In this document: one piece after another, positions 26,729-36,683 of the stretch
How positions within the stretch are numbered: the first letter of the stretch is position 1
How the letters are laid out: each line of letters opens with the position of its first letter
Source of the DNA: CAVQBJ01 sp963819075
GTDB lineage: Bacteria > Actinomycetota > Thermoleophilia > Solirubrobacterales > Solirubrobacteraceae
Assembly (NCBI GenBank): GCA_963819075.1
Contig: CAWFUP010000001.1
Span: 806,001 to 870,000, forward strand
Direction: 5' to 3'
Length of the DNA stretch: 64,000 nucleotides
Made by a program: the position numbers and the translations under genes
Notes under the pieces: generated by a model
The model's input: only the letters and a program-made list of their open reading frames with translations
Told to the model about the DNA's origin: nothing
Database searches by the model: none

Positions 26729-26911
26729 AGCTTCAGCCACGTCACGTCGGTGCACTTCGGCGCCCGGCCGGCGCTGTTCCTCGCGCTCTCGAGCCGCTTA
26801 GTCCTGGCGCCGGCCCCGCCCGGGCCGACCGGCGCGGTCGACGTCACCGTGGCCACGAAGGCCGACGGGACGAGCGCGACGTCGAGCGCGGACCGATTCA
26901 CCTACCGCTGA
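26729..26911 (+). pseudogene. Duplicated 3' end of the IPT/TIG gene
   Basis: SFSHVTSVHFGARPALFLAL and the following residues, ending DRFTYR and stop, repeat the last 60 codons of the preceding gene (FSQVRSVRFGTRRTLFLAL ... DQFTYR, stop). The offset is 187 bases, one more than a multiple of three, so the copy is in another frame and lies behind a stop codon. It has no start of its own and is probably untranslated. Confidence 0.7.
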
Positions 26912-26999
26912 GCGGACCCTCCATAGAATGGAACACGGCGCGTCCCGAGCGCGCCGGCCGGCCGCGCCGCCCGCCGCGACGATGGCGCTCCGGTGAACC

Positions 27000-29900
27000 G
27001 TGTCCTCTCCAACAGCCGTTGCGGCCCCGGGTGGCCGTCTCGCCATGGCGCTCCGACCCCTGCTTGCCCATATCGCCGACGACGACAGCGCGCGGGTGCT
27101 CGCCCGCGACGGCGGCCGCGCGTTCGTGTCGGCCTCGCTGCGGCCGTACCTGATCGCGGCGCTCGTCGACGGCGGCGGCGAGGGCGACGCGGCGCTGGCC
27201 GCCGGCCGCCCCGCGCTCGTCGTCGCCGGCGACGATCGCGCGGCCCGCGACCTCGCCGCCGACCTGCGCGCGTGGCTCGCGCCACGGCCGGTGCGCTTCT
27301 ATCCCTCGCGCGGCGTGGCCTACGAGTCGCACCTCGCGCCGCCGCCGCACCTCGTCGGCCTGCGCGTCGCCGCGCTCGACGCACTGCTCGCCTACGGCGC
27401 CCCGCCGGATCCGCAGGCCCCTCACCGCGGCGGCGAAGACGCCGAGGCGCCCGTGATCGTCGTCTCGGCGACCGCACTGTCGGAGAAGGTGCCCGACCCC
27501 GCGCTGCGTCCCCACTCCTTCTGGCTGCGCGTCGGCGATGTGCTCGACCTCGACGAGGTCGCCGACGAGCTCGTCGCCGCCGGTTACGAGCGCGTCGAGC
27601 AGGTCGAGGACCGCGGCCAGTTCGCCGTGCGCGGCGGGCTGCTCGACGTGTTCCCGGCCACCGAGGAACGCGCCGTCCGCGTCGACCTCTTCGACATCGA
27701 GATCGAGTCGATGCGCTGGTTCTCGACGTTCACGCAACGCTCGCTCGGCGACGCGGAGGCGGTCGAGATCGCCCCGGCCGCCGAGCTGGCCCTCGAGCAT
27801 CGCGAGCTGGCCGAGATGGCCGCGTTGCAGGCCGAGGAGGGCGGCGAGCGGCCCGACGTCGCCGAGCTGCTCCCGGTCGAGCGCTTCGGCGCGCTGCTCG
27901 ATCTCGTGCCGGCCGAGGCGGCGATCGTCGTGGCGGCCGAGGAGGAGATCGCCCCCGCGCTCGCCGACCAGTGGGACGACGTCACGGCCGCGTTCCACGA
28001 CACCGACGCGCATCACCTCTACGTCAAGCCGGACGACATCAGCGCCGCCCTGCGCGACCGCGCGCGGGTCTGGCTATCGGCGATCTCCGGCGACCAGCCG
28101 TTCGAGTTCCGTGCCCAGACGGCCGACACCGCCGCCAAGACGGTCCTCGACGCGGAGCCCGAGCTCGAGAAGCTCGTGCGCTCGGGGTACCGCACGGTCG
28201 TCGCGTTCCCGCGCCGCGGCGAGGGCGAGCGAGCCGCCTACAACCTCGCCCGCCTGAAGGCGACGTGGCTCGGGGAGGGTGAGGGAGCGAGCGCGCAGCC
28301 GATCGACGCCGCGCTGCGCTTCGCCCGCGCCTCGCTGCGCGAGGGTTTCATCGCGCCCCAGCTGAAGCTCGCGGTCTTCCCCGAGCACCGCCTCGTGCGC
28401 CGCCGTCGGGCGGAGCGGCCCGAGGGCGGACCGGGCGGGCGACGTCGCGGCGCGCTGCGCTCGTTCACCGACCTGCGCACCGGCGACATCGTCGTGCACG
28501 AGGATCACGGCATCGCGCGCTTCGCCGGCTTCGAGACGCGCACGGTCGCCGGCATCACGCGCGACTACCTGTACCTGGAGTACCAGGGCGACGACCGCGT
28601 GTTCGTTCCCACCGACCAGCTCGCGAAGATCTCGCGCTACGTGGGGGCGGGAGGCGAGCACCCGCCGCTGTCCAAGCTCGGCGGCACGCGCTGGGACACG
28701 ATGAAGGCGCGGGCTCGCCGAGCCGCGCAGGAGCTGGCCGGCGAGCTGCTCAACCTCTACGCCGAGCGGCGCCGGCGCACCGGCTACGCCTTCGAGGTCG
28801 ACGACGACTGGCAGCGCGAGTTCGAGGACCGCTTCCCCTACACCGAGACGCCCGATCAGCGCGACGCGATCGAGCTCGTGAAGGCCGACATGGAGGCGCC
28901 GCGCCCGATGGACCGTCTCATCTGCGGCGATGTCGGCTACGGCAAGACCGAGGTCGCGCTGCGCGCCGCCTTCAAGGCCGCGAATGCCGGCAAGCAGGTG
29001 CTCATGCTCGTCCCGACGACGATCCTCGCCCAGCAGCATTACGGGACGTTCGCCGAGCGCCTGGCCGACTACCCGATCACGCTCGAGCACGTCTCGCGCT
29101 TCCGATCGCCGGCCGAGCAGAAGGCGGCGATCGCCGGCTTCAAGGACGGCAGGGTCGACATCCTCGTCGGCACCCACCGCCTGCTCTCGCGCGACGTGCG
29201 CGCCAAGGACCTCGGCCTGATCATCGTCGACGAGGAGCAACGCTTCGGCGTCAAGCAGAAGGAGCTGTTGCGCCAGCTGCGTCTGCGCGTCGACGTGATC
29301 GCCATGTCGGCCACGCCGATCCCGCGCACGCTGCAGATGTCGCTCGCCGGGCTGCGCGACATCTCGGTCATCGAGACCCCGCCGGAGGGACGGCGCCCGG
29401 TGAAGACCTACGTCGGCGAGTACGACGAGGAGCTCGTCAAGCAGGCGATCATGCGCGAGCACGAGCGGGGCGGCCAGGCCTTCTTCCTGCACAACCGCAT
29501 CGAGACGATCGAGGAGACGGCCGAGCGGCTGCGGGCGATGTGCCCCGGCGTGCGCTTCGCGGTCGGGCACGGCCAGATGGGAGAAGGGGAGCTCGAGGAG
29601 GTGATGATGGACTTCCTGCGCGGCGGGGCGGATGTGCTGGTGTCCACGTCGATCATCGAGTCGGGCATCGACATCCCCCAAGCCAACACGCTGGTCGTCG
29701 AGCACGCGGATGCCTTCGGCCTGGCCCAGCTCTACCAGATCCGAGGGCGCGTCGGGCGCAGCCGCGAGCGCGCCTACGCCTACCTGCTGTTCGATTCCGC
29801 GGCCGCGCTGACGGCGCAGGCGGCGCAGCGCCTGTCCGCGCTGAGCGACTACACCGAGCTCGGCGCCGGCTTCAAGATCGCCATGCGCGACCTGGAGATC

Positions 29901-30485
29901 CGCGGCGCCGGCAACCTGCTCGGCGACGAGCAGTCCGGGCACGTGGCCGCGCTCGGCTTCGAGCTGTACATGCAGATGCTCGACGAGGCGGTGCGGGCCG
30001 GCAGCGCTGAGGACGGGGTGCTCGAGGAGGAGGCACCCGAGCCCGTGCGCCTCGACGTCCATGTCGACGCCTACGTCCCGGCCGACTACATCCCCTACGA
30101 GCAGGCCAAGATCGAGGTCCACCGACGTGTCGCCGGCGCCCTGGAGGTGGCCGACGTCGAGCGCCTGCGCGAGGAGCTGGAGGACCGCTTCGGCCCGGTG
30201 CCCGAGCCGCTGGCCAACCTGCTCGCGCTGCAGCGCGCGCGGATCAAGTTCGGCCAGGCCGGCGCTCGCGCGGTGTCCTTCCGCGGGGACCGCCTGGCGG
30301 TGACCCCGATCGAGCTCGACTCGGTGCGGGCCAAGCGCCTGCGCGAGGAGCTGCCCGAGGCGCTGTACGAGAGCGGCAAGTCGCAGGTGTCGGTGCGGGT
30401 ACCGCCCGACGGCGACGAGCAGCGCTTCCCGGCGGTCGTGCGCGCGGCCGACGTGCTGCTTGCGGTGGCCCGCGAGGCGGCGTAG
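27000..30485 (+). CDS. mfd: Transcription-repair coupling factor
   Basis: An 1161-residue Mfd, full length for the family. N-terminal UvrB-homology domains bind UvrA. The CarD-like RNA polymerase interaction domain is at about residues 490-560 (GDIVVHEDHGIARFAGFETR). The RecG-like translocase follows with Walker A GDVGYGKTE (Lys649) and DEEQ at 744-747. The TRCF C-terminal domain (about 1010-1110) completes it. Mfd removes RNA polymerase stalled at lesions and recruits UvrAB. The GTG at 27000 is the first possible start; ATG 27045 (MALRPLL) is equally plausible. A -10-like TAGAAT at 26924-26929 may mark its promoter. Confidence 0.97.
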   Translation: MSSPTAVAAPGGRLAMALRPLLAHIADDDSARVLARDGGRAFVSASLRPYLIAALVDGGGEGDAALAAGRPALVVAGDDRAARDLAADLRAWLAPRPVRFYPSRGVAYESHLAPPPHLVGLRVAALDALLAYGAPPDPQAPHRGGEDAEAPVIVVSATALSEKVPDPALRPHSFWLRVGDVLDLDEVADELVAAGYERVEQVEDRGQFAVRGGLLDVFPATEERAVRVDLFDIEIESMRWFSTFTQRSLGDAEAVEIAPAAELALEHRELAEMAALQAEEGGERPDVAELLPVERFGALLDLVPAEAAIVVAAEEEIAPALADQWDDVTAAFHDTDAHHLYVKPDDISAALRDRARVWLSAISGDQPFEFRAQTADTAAKTVLDAEPELEKLVRSGYRTVVAFPRRGEGERAAYNLARLKATWLGEGEGASAQPIDAALRFARASLREGFIAPQLKLAVFPEHRLVRRRRAERPEGGPGGRRRGALRSFTDLRTGDIVVHEDHGIARFAGFETRTVAGITRDYLYLEYQGDDRVFVPTDQLAKISRYVGAGGEHPPLSKLGGTRWDTMKARARRAAQELAGELLNLYAERRRRTGYAFEVDDDWQREFEDRFPYTETPDQRDAIELVKADMEAPRPMDRLICGDVGYGKTEVALRAAFKAANAGKQVLMLVPTTILAQQHYGTFAERLADYPITLEHVSRFRSPAEQKAAIAGFKDGRVDILVGTHRLLSRDVRAKDLGLIIVDEEQRFGVKQKELLRQLRLRVDVIAMSATPIPRTLQMSLAGLRDISVIETPPEGRRPVKTYVGEYDEELVKQAIMREHERGGQAFFLHNRIETIEETAERLRAMCPGVRFAVGHGQMGEGELEEVMMDFLRGGADVLVSTSIIESGIDIPQANTLVVEHADAFGLAQLYQIRGRVGRSRERAYAYLLFDSAAALTAQAAQRLSALSDYTELGAGFKIAMRDLEIRGAGNLLGDEQSGHVAALGFELYMQMLDEAVRAGSAEDGVLEEEAPEPVRLDVHVDAYVPADYIPYEQAKIEVHRRVAGALEVADVERLREELEDRFGPVPEPLANLLALQRARIKFGQAGARAVSFRGDRLAVTPIELDSVRAKRLREELPEALYESGKSQVSVRVPPDGDEQRFPAVVRAADVLLAVAREAA

Positions 30486-30527
30486 GCACGGCCAGGTGAG
30501 CGGCGCCGGCGATCGGCCGAGCGATGC

Positions 30528-30591
30528 CGCGAGGGGGGGTGCACGTCCTTTCTCCAGTCCATTCATAGAAAAGACGTGCACCCCCCTCGCG
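30528..30591. repeat. Palindromic intergenic repeat, copy D
   Basis: CGCGAGGGGGGGTGCACGTC (30528-30547) pairs with GACGTGCACCCCCCTCGCG (30573-30591) across a 25-base AT-richer loop. It starts 42 bases after the mfd stop codon and could terminate mfd. Confidence 0.8.
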
Positions 30592-30616
30592 AGCCCACGG
30601 CCGCGCTCGCTGGGGG

Positions 30617-30733
30617 CAGGGATTCGCGCTCGGGCACTACCCGGTGCTCAGCCCGGACGGACGCCAGCTGTACACGATCGGGCCGCAGATGACGGTTCTG
30701 CATCGGCCGCGGGCGGGCGGGTGGAAGACGTAA
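30617..30733 (+). pseudogene. Possible C-terminal remnant of a propeller protein
   Basis: The frame reads GFALGHYPVLSPDGRQLYTI, then GPQMTVLHRPRAGGWKT and stop. PVLSPDGRQLYTIG looks like a beta-propeller blade. There is no start codon and palindrome D lies immediately upstream, so this may be what is left of a deleted gene. It could also be chance; coding character is the only evidence. Otherwise 30486-30846 holds no gene. Confidence 0.3.
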
Positions 30734-30846
30734 TGGAATGCCACGCCGAGTCGGCGCGTCTTCCCACTTGACCAGAGCGCTGCGAGCCCGTCACGGCCGG
30801 CGCGGTCGCTCTCTTCCCCGTCTCCCGTCCCGACCGAAAGGCAGCC

Positions 30847-33800
30847 ATGACCGCCCTCGCTCTCATCCCAGGCATCCGCCGGTCACGGCTGGCCGTGACC
30901 CTCAGCGCAGCGGTGTGTGCGCTGCTCGCCACCGCGTCCTTCGGCGGGGCCGCGGCGCAGGCCGCAACCACCCCGGTCACCGCCACGCCGGCCCAAGTCG
31001 CGGCGCAGCTCTTTGTGGCCGGAGACATCGGCCGTCTTTCGACGGTGCCGAGCGGCACCGAGAGCCTCGTGCTCGAGAAGGTCCTGCAGCAGCTGTACGC
31101 CGACAACCCGGCGCTCGCCGCCAGCGACGCGGTGACGGACATCCAGGGACTGCAGAACGCCCTGTCCTCGGGCGGGGCGGCGACGTCGGCGGCCACCCTC
31201 ACCGTGATGTCGGGCAACGAGCGTATCCTCGCCATCCTCCAGGCGCTCGAGGCCTCCAATCCGCCCGCGCCGGTCGCGCTGGCGATCACCCAGGTGGCCA
31301 AGACCGCGCTGACCGACTCCTCCAACGTGTTGGCGTCGTCGGGCCAGTACTTCGACGCGTCAGCCGACACGCTGTCGACGCTGTCCCTGCGCAGCTTCTC
31401 GCCCGCCGTGGTGCTCGAGGCGACGGTCGCCCTCGCGGCGCACAACGCGAACTTCTTCGGCGCCCGCAATCTGTTGTGGGCCGCGGCCAGCCACGAGCAT
31501 CTCGGCGACGACACGACAACGCTCGTGAGCGAGAACCCCGTGCTGCATAACGACCCGGCGATCCAGGCCCTCGTGGCGAGCCTGAACGGCGGCAGCTTCT
31601 CCTCCGACGTCAACACGGTGCTCGCGACGATCAAGAACGAGGCGACCGTGGTCAGTGATCAGACCTGTACGCCGCGCGGCGGACCGAGCGCCCCGGGATC
31701 CGGGTTGCCGAACTGCGTCGCCGGCGCGCTGCACGACGCCGAGCTCGTCGCCGCGCAGTGCCCCAACGGCATCAGCAACTGCGCGCTCGTGGCCACGCTC
31801 GGGGCGGACCCGCAGGACGAGGCGACGACGATCGCCAACGAGACGGCGGCCCAGACGGCCGAGGCCGGGCTGCTCGGCTACGCCAACGCGCAGCTGCAGA
31901 CGGCCGAGCAGGCCGCCGCGGAGACATCGGCGCAGATCTCAGACGAGGAAAACCAGTACCTCAACGCGCAGGCGCTCAACATGGGCCTGAAGACCGGCGA
32001 GGACGTCGTCGGGCTCGTCGCCACGCTATCGGTGTCCGAGATCGACCCGGTGGCCGCCATCGGCGCGCTGTTCAACGTCGTCAACGACGCCGTCGGCTAC
32101 GGCGTCAACGCGCCGGATCCGAACATGATCATCGTGCAGGGGCTGCAGAACATCTCCCAGCAGATCTCCGACTTCGAGCAGTACACCCAGGCCGCGTTCG
32201 CCTCGATCAACGCGCAGCTCGGGTCGCTCTCGACGCAGATCGCGCAGGAGACGTACCAGCTCAACGCGCAGCTGACGAACACGCAGAACCAGATCACGAC
32301 GCTCGGCTCGTCGCTGACGAAGCTGCAGTCATCGGTCGATCAGCTGCAGGCCGAGATCCAGTCGCTGTTCGTGGCCGGGGCCAACAACGACCTCGGACAG
32401 GTCACCTCGCAGTGGCTCGGGTATCCGGCGCTCAACCCCACCGAGATCCCGTCGACCTCGTTCGGCACGCCGGCGGGCCAGCTGTATCAGGACGCCACGG
32501 GCACGGCGGTCAGTCAGACCGTTCTCAGCCCGCCCGGCGCCTTTGACTCGCTCGCCGCCGACACCCAGCTGACGGCCACGAGCTCTGACCCCCTCGACAC
32601 GAACATCAACTACTTCAACTACTTCCCGGCGGCGGTGAGCGACGGGCCGACCGGTCGGTTCCTGAGCACCCCGCTCACCTCGGGCTGCGCCTCCCGGGCC
32701 AGCGGGTTGCTCTGCCTGCCCAACCCGGACTTCTGGGCGAGCTCGACGCGCGCGTTCGCGCAGCTGCTGCTGGAGAATCCGAGTGACCTGACGCAGGCCC
32801 GCGTGAACCAGCTGCAGTCGATGATCAGCGACGGCAGCGTGCTCCAGCAGGCGCTATCGGCCATCTCGGCCAACGATGCCGGCGCCGATCCGTCGGGCAC
32901 CGGCAGCAAGCTGCTCGACGGGCTCATCAACTACTACCAGTACTGGGCCACGGGCACCCAGTCCGGTCCGCCGTCGCTGCAGCAGGCGCTCCAGAACGAG
33001 GAGCAGGCGTACCTCGCCGCGCAGCCGGTCACGAGCCAGAACCTCACCGAGAAGGGCGTCGACCCCTGGGGCACCATCAACCAGCTCCCGGACTTCAACA
33101 ACCTGCTCAACTCGACGACGTTCACCAACGTGCCGATATGCGACACCGCCGACCTCCCGCCCGGCTACACCGCACAGACCGCGGTCCTGCCGCACCTGTC
33201 GGTGCCCCTGATCGCCCAGGCGCTCCCCTACGACCTGCTCAACGCGGTGCGCCTCGGCGCGACCAACATCAGCGTCTGCTGGGGAGCGAACTTCGACAAC
33301 GGCTCCCCCGGAGGGCAGAACTACGGGAACCTGACGATGCAGCTCGTCTTCATCGGCACGACACCAAACGCGAACAACCCGAGCCTTCAGGACCGGCACG
33401 AGGTCGGCTACCTGAGCGCGGACAACTACACCTTCGACAACGATCTCGCCGGCGGCGACGGCACCAACGACGCCGAGTTCACGGTTCTCCAGGGCTGGCA
33501 GGCCACCAACGGAGCCACCGACTTCTCGACGCTGCTCACCCCGCCGACGAATCCGACGACGCTCGGGTCGCTGCAGGCCGGGGCGGCGCAGGTCGAGGCC
33601 TACAACGACCCGACCACCGCCGCCCAGCTGAACGCGCTGCAGCAGGGGATCTACAACGCGATCCTCAGCAACGGCTCGACGCTGACGCATGGCACCTCGG
33701 AGGCGACCGACGTCGCCTCGGCCGCCCAGCGCCTCGAGGGCGCCGACACGCTGCTGAGCGACTACGTGCGCCTCGGGTTCCCGCAGGCCCTGGCCAGCGA

Positions 33801-34818
33801 CGACAACCTGCAGAACCTCATCAACGGAACCGAGTCCGACGTCTTCGCCTACCCGAAGGTGAACTCGTTCGGTGACACCACGCTGTCCGGCGTGACGTCG
33901 CAGCTCGTGCAGTACTACGAGGCGGCGCGCTCGCTGCCGGCCGGGTTCGATCCGGCGACCACGGTGAAGCACTCGTTCCCCACCGCGGTGAGCGATCGCG
34001 TGAGTGCCCTCATCAGCCAGCTTGGCTCCTACGTCCGCAGCGGCCGGGCCAGCGGCCAGGACAACAGCGCCGCTGGCGGCGGGCCGCTGGCCGAGGACAG
34101 CCCGCTCGTGTCCTCGACGCTCGATCGCCTCAACCTGTCGGCGGCCGTGCTCGCCGACACCCTGAACGGGACGATCAACACGACCACGACGACGACGACC
34201 GCGACGAGCTCGACCACCAGTCCGACGACCACGACGACGACACCTACCACGACCACGACGCCGACCACGACAACCACGTCGTCGTCCTCCTCGAGCACGC
34301 CGACGACGACCACGACGTCGAGCCCGGCCACGACATCGACCGCGGCCCCCGCGAACACGACGACCACCACGACCCAGACGTCGGTCAGCACGAGCAGCTC
34401 GAGCAGCGCCATCGCCGCCCCCCGGGTCGTGGTCCAGGCGGTGACGATCTTCGTCTTCGTTCCCGCGGTGACCGGCGGTAACAACGTGACGTTCACCGTC
34501 GAGTGCTCGACGGCCACGTGTCACGATCAGGCGCTCGAAACGGTCGTCGAGCACCTCGTCGGCAACCGCCTGGCCTCGATCAGCTCGGCGCGTGGCCCGC
34601 GAAAGACGACGAAGACCGTGACCGTCGGCTCGGCGAGCTTCACGCTGGCGCCGGGCGCGAAGCAGAAGCTGACGGTCACGCTCAACGCGGCCGGCCGCGC
34701 GCTACTCAGCCAGCGGGGCTCGCTGCCGCTGACACTGGCGATCACCCAGCGCCAGGGCAACGGCCGCATTCGCACGATCCGTACGGTGCGCCTGACGGTC
34801 CACAGGGCCAAGCACTGA
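30847..34818 (+). CDS. Large secreted coiled-coil protein with Thr/Ser-rich stalk
   Basis: I do not recognise this 1323-residue protein. A signal peptide (about residues 1-40, ending AAAQAA) is followed by an Ala-rich helical region. A predicted coiled coil rich in Gln lies around residues 425-505 (LGSLSTQIAQETYQL, LQSSVDQLQAEIQSL). A globular middle has several Cys pairs. A Thr/Ser/Pro stalk spans about 1105-1190, mostly TTTT and SSSS runs. The C-terminal basic domain of about 130 residues (LAPGAKQKLTVTLNAAGRAL) resembles those of other secreted proteins here. It is likely a surface or matrix protein. No enzyme motif or anchoring signal is seen. Confidence 0.8.
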   Translation: MTALALIPGIRRSRLAVTLSAAVCALLATASFGGAAAQAATTPVTATPAQVAAQLFVAGDIGRLSTVPSGTESLVLEKVLQQLYADNPALAASDAVTDIQGLQNALSSGGAATSAATLTVMSGNERILAILQALEASNPPAPVALAITQVAKTALTDSSNVLASSGQYFDASADTLSTLSLRSFSPAVVLEATVALAAHNANFFGARNLLWAAASHEHLGDDTTTLVSENPVLHNDPAIQALVASLNGGSFSSDVNTVLATIKNEATVVSDQTCTPRGGPSAPGSGLPNCVAGALHDAELVAAQCPNGISNCALVATLGADPQDEATTIANETAAQTAEAGLLGYANAQLQTAEQAAAETSAQISDEENQYLNAQALNMGLKTGEDVVGLVATLSVSEIDPVAAIGALFNVVNDAVGYGVNAPDPNMIIVQGLQNISQQISDFEQYTQAAFASINAQLGSLSTQIAQETYQLNAQLTNTQNQITTLGSSLTKLQSSVDQLQAEIQSLFVAGANNDLGQVTSQWLGYPALNPTEIPSTSFGTPAGQLYQDATGTAVSQTVLSPPGAFDSLAADTQLTATSSDPLDTNINYFNYFPAAVSDGPTGRFLSTPLTSGCASRASGLLCLPNPDFWASSTRAFAQLLLENPSDLTQARVNQLQSMISDGSVLQQALSAISANDAGADPSGTGSKLLDGLINYYQYWATGTQSGPPSLQQALQNEEQAYLAAQPVTSQNLTEKGVDPWGTINQLPDFNNLLNSTTFTNVPICDTADLPPGYTAQTAVLPHLSVPLIAQALPYDLLNAVRLGATNISVCWGANFDNGSPGGQNYGNLTMQLVFIGTTPNANNPSLQDRHEVGYLSADNYTFDNDLAGGDGTNDAEFTVLQGWQATNGATDFSTLLTPPTNPTTLGSLQAGAAQVEAYNDPTTAAQLNALQQGIYNAILSNGSTLTHGTSEATDVASAAQRLEGADTLLSDYVRLGFPQALASDDNLQNLINGTESDVFAYPKVNSFGDTTLSGVTSQLVQYYEAARSLPAGFDPATTVKHSFPTAVSDRVSALISQLGSYVRSGRASGQDNSAAGGGPLAEDSPLVSSTLDRLNLSAAVLADTLNGTINTTTTTTTATSSTTSPTTTTTTPTTTTTPTTTTTSSSSSSTPTTTTTSSPATTSTAAPANTTTTTTQTSVSTSSSSSAIAAPRVVVQAVTIFVFVPAVTGGNNVTFTVECSTATCHDQALETVVEHLVGNRLASISSARGPRKTTKTVTVGSASFTLAPGAKQKLTVTLNAAGRALLSQRGSLPLTLAITQRQGNGRIRTIRTVRLTVHRAKH

Positions 34819-34836
34819 GCCCCAGAAGCGCGCCAC

Positions 34837-34869
34837 GGATGCGCGCGGGTCCCCCGCCCGCGCGCATCC
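34837..34869. terminator. Bidirectional terminator hairpin
   Basis: GGATGCGCGCGGG (34837-34849) pairs perfectly with CCCGCGCGCATCC (34857-34869) over seven bases, midway between two convergent stop codons (34818 and 34885). Confidence 0.75.
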
Positions 34870-34884
34870 GGCCGGGGCGGCGCG

Positions 34885-36543
34885 CTACTTCTTCGGGGTG
34901 ATCTCGACGACCTTGCTCGTCAGCAAGGGCTTGCCGGAGGTCTTCTCCGACAGCAGCACGGTGGCCTTCAGGTGATCGTGATCGGCGGCGAGGAGCGCCT
35001 TGCCGGCCTTGGTCGCGGGCACGGACAGCAACGTGGGGAAGGCCGCGGCGATCGTCGGGAACGTCCCGCTCGCCACGGTGACGGTCTTGGCCTTCGGCTT
35101 GGTGACCGTCGCGGTGATCGTGACCGTGACGTCGCACCCCAGCGCACAGCTCACCTTCAGCGTCACGGTCTTACCGTTGCTCGTCACTGCGCTGCTCAGC
35201 TGGGCCGGCTCCCGCGCATCGGACGCGTCGAACTGCTGGGCGAAGACCGAGCCGTTGTCGAGCCACGCCACCCAGCCCTGCCCACTTGCGCCCACCGCGC
35301 TCGCCGGCGCCGTCTCGGAGTGGTCGGCGTCGGGACTGAGCGCCGTGGCGATGTGGCCCGCGCTCGACCACGTCGTCGCGTCGTTGGGGCTGTAGGCAAG
35401 GCTGATCGGACCGCCCGAGCCACCGAGATAGGTGACGTAGATCCCGCCGGACCCGTCCTGAGACACCGACGGGCTCTGCTCGTCCTGCTTGGCGATCGTG
35501 ACCGGCGCAGTGTCGAAGCGTGAGGTGGCCGCGTCGAAGCGGTGGTACTCGGTGACGTGAGTCGCGAGGTTGTCCTCGACGATGCCGAACCCGCTCGGAC
35601 CGCCGCCGACCGCCGGGTACTCGACGTTGCAGTCGGCCTGCGTGAGCGGGAGCTTCCAGGCGCTGTTCGGCGAGCCCGGGGAGAGGTTGTAGTTGTCGGT
35701 CGCGCTCTCGGCCCCACTCGCGTACGCGTACGCGGTGCCGAATTGGGCGGTCGCCGTCCCGGGGCATCCGAGCGGACCGTTGCCGAAGTCGGTCGGGAAG
35801 ACCGCGAGCACGCCGGGGTTCGCACCGACCTCGGAGGCGAACTGGCCGCCGCCGTTGCCGAGCGTGTCGGGGTTGGTCGCGGGCTCGAGCGTCGCGTACT
35901 TGCCGGCCGGGCAGCTGGCCTGGGAGCACTCCGGCGGCGCGGTCAACGGGAACGCATCGAACGTGGGCGGCCCGTCGGCGGTGTCCCAGCCGTAGCCGAG
36001 CACGTTCGTGCCCGGGACGATGACCGCGCTGAGCGGCGCGGTATCGGCGTTGATGACCCCGTCGGCGACCGACAGGCCGCCGTCCACGCCGGTGAAGGTC
36101 GCGCCGCCGTCGGTCGAGGCCCATTCCTGCTCGGGGGTGTAGTGCCGGGGGTTCGGGGCCGCCGTGCCGTACACATCGGTCAGCACCACGACCGTCGAGC
36201 CGTCGACGAGCACCTGCACGCCGTCGACGTGCTGGGCGGAGTCGGCGGGCATCAGCGACCCGCTGTGCGCGCACGCGGTGGCCCCGGCCGGCAGCACGCA
36301 GTACTGGACGAAGTCGTTCGCGCCGGCGAGGTCCTTTGTGTTCGCCCAGGCGATGTAGGCGGTCCCGGCCGAGTCCACGGCGACGGCGGGCGGCCCGCTC
36401 GCATAGGGGGTGCCGACGTTGATCGGCTTGCCGGTGAGCGCCGACGCCCGCCCCGCGACGGCGAGGGCCAGGATCGCGATGAGGGTGCCCGCCAGCAGAA
36501 TCCGTCCTCCGGCCCAGCGCTGGGATCCCGTCGTTGCCCCCAT
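34885..36543 (-). CDS. Secreted sialidase-like beta-propeller protein
   Basis: A 552-residue exported protein. A signal peptide or membrane anchor lies at residues 14-35 (ILLAGTLIAILALAVAGRASA). The body contains propeller-type repeats with Asp-box-like motifs (WASTDGGATF, SPNDATTWSSAG) and YIAW/VTYLGG strands, as in BNR/sialidase folds, but no sialidase Arg triad could be assigned. The C-terminal 110 residues are a basic beta domain with a Cys pair (SCALGCDVTVTI). The ATG lies nine bases after TAGGGT (minus strand, 36558-36553), consistent with a leaderless message. Confidence 0.75.
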   Translation of the reverse strand: MGATTGSQRWAGGRILLAGTLIAILALAVAGRASALTGKPINVGTPYASGPPAVAVDSAGTAYIAWANTKDLAGANDFVQYCVLPAGATACAHSGSLMPADSAQHVDGVQVLVDGSTVVVLTDVYGTAAPNPRHYTPEQEWASTDGGATFTGVDGGLSVADGVINADTAPLSAVIVPGTNVLGYGWDTADGPPTFDAFPLTAPPECSQASCPAGKYATLEPATNPDTLGNGGGQFASEVGANPGVLAVFPTDFGNGPLGCPGTATAQFGTAYAYASGAESATDNYNLSPGSPNSAWKLPLTQADCNVEYPAVGGGPSGFGIVEDNLATHVTEYHRFDAATSRFDTAPVTIAKQDEQSPSVSQDGSGGIYVTYLGGSGGPISLAYSPNDATTWSSAGHIATALSPDADHSETAPASAVGASGQGWVAWLDNGSVFAQQFDASDAREPAQLSSAVTSNGKTVTLKVSCALGCDVTVTITATVTKPKAKTVTVASGTFPTIAAAFPTLLSVPATKAGKALLAADHDHLKATVLLSEKTSGKPLLTSKVVEITPKK

Positions 36544-36683
36544 CAGGAGAGGACCCTACACCCGCCCGGTCGGCGTCGGACCACGCGTCAACCAGACGAG
36601 GGACCCTAGACGCGCCGGGCGTGGCCGCGCCGAAAGTGTCCATTGGGCAGCAGATAGCGGCGCCAGAAGCCGATTAAACAAAC

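Noticed and set aside
28074..30581. Long minus-strand open frame opposite mfd
   Set aside because: Low-complexity translation without motifs, antisense to a conserved full-length Mfd.
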